Below are positions 14,643 to 14,826 of a stretch of 14,826 bases of DNA, piece after piece; position 1 is the stretch's first letter; every line of letters begins with the position of its first letter. The DNA is from a bacterium (GTDB taxonomy: Bacteria > ARS69), in assembly GCA_025774805.1 (NCBI GenBank), contig JALGZR010000096.1, positions 1-14,826 on the forward strand, read 5' to 3'. The notes under the pieces were generated by a model. It was not told where the DNA came from. It ran no database searches and worked only from the letters and a program-made list of their open reading frames with translations. The position numbers and the translations under genes were made by a program.

Positions 14643-14826
14643 TCACTCCACCACCACCCACCCGAACTCCCCGCTCACCTCCATCGCCTCCTCGACCATC
14701 ATCGGGAGGGCGCTGTAAGGCATCATAGGAAAGACACGGCCGCCGGCTCGGTTGAGCGGGATGTTGGTCAAGCTGGCGGTCTCCTCCGTGGGAAGGAATG
14801 CTCGGGACGTGTCAGAGCCCTTGCAT
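14643..14826 (-). CDS. 3' end of an unrecognised protein-coding gene (starts beyond window)
   Basis: The minus-strand frame is open from the window edge to TGA at 14645-14643, giving about 61 residues: CKGSDTSRAFLPTEETASL, TNIPLNRAGGRVFPMMP, then YSALPMMVEEAMEVSGEF and GWVVVE at the end. The residue mix and codon choice look like real protein, but I do not recognise the family. The 249-bp gap between it and the methyltransferase start at 14393 holds no recognisable gene; overlapping frames there appear to be shadows, and I see no clear promoter or terminator. The gene could lie in the same transcript upstream of the methyltransferase. Confidence 0.5.
   Translation of the reverse strand, partial: CKGSDTSRAFLPTEETASLTNIPLNRAGGRVFPMMPYSALPMMVEEAMEVSGEFGWVVVE

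Overview
The window is one contiguous piece of a GC-rich bacterial chromosome, most likely from an uncultured lineage. The 861-residue Asp-box protein and a nearby gene remnant both end in FlgD-like Ig tails. Such tails are common on secreted proteins of Candidatus Eisenbacteria and other FCB-affiliated lineages. That placement is inference: there is no rRNA or marker gene here. Most genes encode membrane, exported or envelope-modifying proteins. I found no tRNA, rRNA, CRISPR array or intact transposase.

Layout. 1-746 (+) is the 3' end of a YfhO-like membrane protein. It converges with, and overlaps by 113 nt, a flippase-like membrane gene (634-1659, -). After a 344-bp divergent spacer with a strong GC hairpin comes a small DUF6982-like protein made of two related halves (2004-2486, +). 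A methyltransferase with a degenerate Trm112-like N-terminus (3642-4796, -) and an aminoglycoside-phosphotransferase-fold kinase (2611-3645, -) overlap by 4 nt and look translationally coupled. Divergent from them is a membrane-anchored SGNH/GDSL hydrolase (4995-6140, +). This part resembles a polysaccharide or lipid modification neighbourhood.

From about 6.2 to 13.3 kb most genes are on the minus strand and several are broken. A secreted protein has a one-base frameshift (6193-6989). A 5'-truncated FlgD-tail remnant (7124-7491, +) faces the FlgD tail of the intact Asp-box protein (7507-10092, -). A TMTC/PMT-like membrane glycosyltransferase has a one-base frameshift (10258-11785). A sulfatase/alkaline-phosphatase-superfamily lipoprotein is intact except for one in-frame TGA exactly before its active-site TLPSH motif (11899-13263). 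The sulfatase and glycosyltransferase lie in tandem and may form an operon. After a 497-bp gene-free stretch rich in palindromes come a small class I methyltransferase (13761-14393, -) and the 3' end of an unrecognised gene (14643-14826, -).

The most interesting non-coding signal is a short hairpin repeat (GACGAGCC[C/T]GGTGAGA core) present three times in intergenic or gene-edge positions, at 2574, 10234 and 13319, always in the same orientation. One stem pair changes compensatorily between copies. It looks like a REP-type or structured-RNA element. The most interesting coding signal is the TGA in the sulfatase, which could be a TGG-to-TGA lesion, a sequencing error, or a recoded codon.
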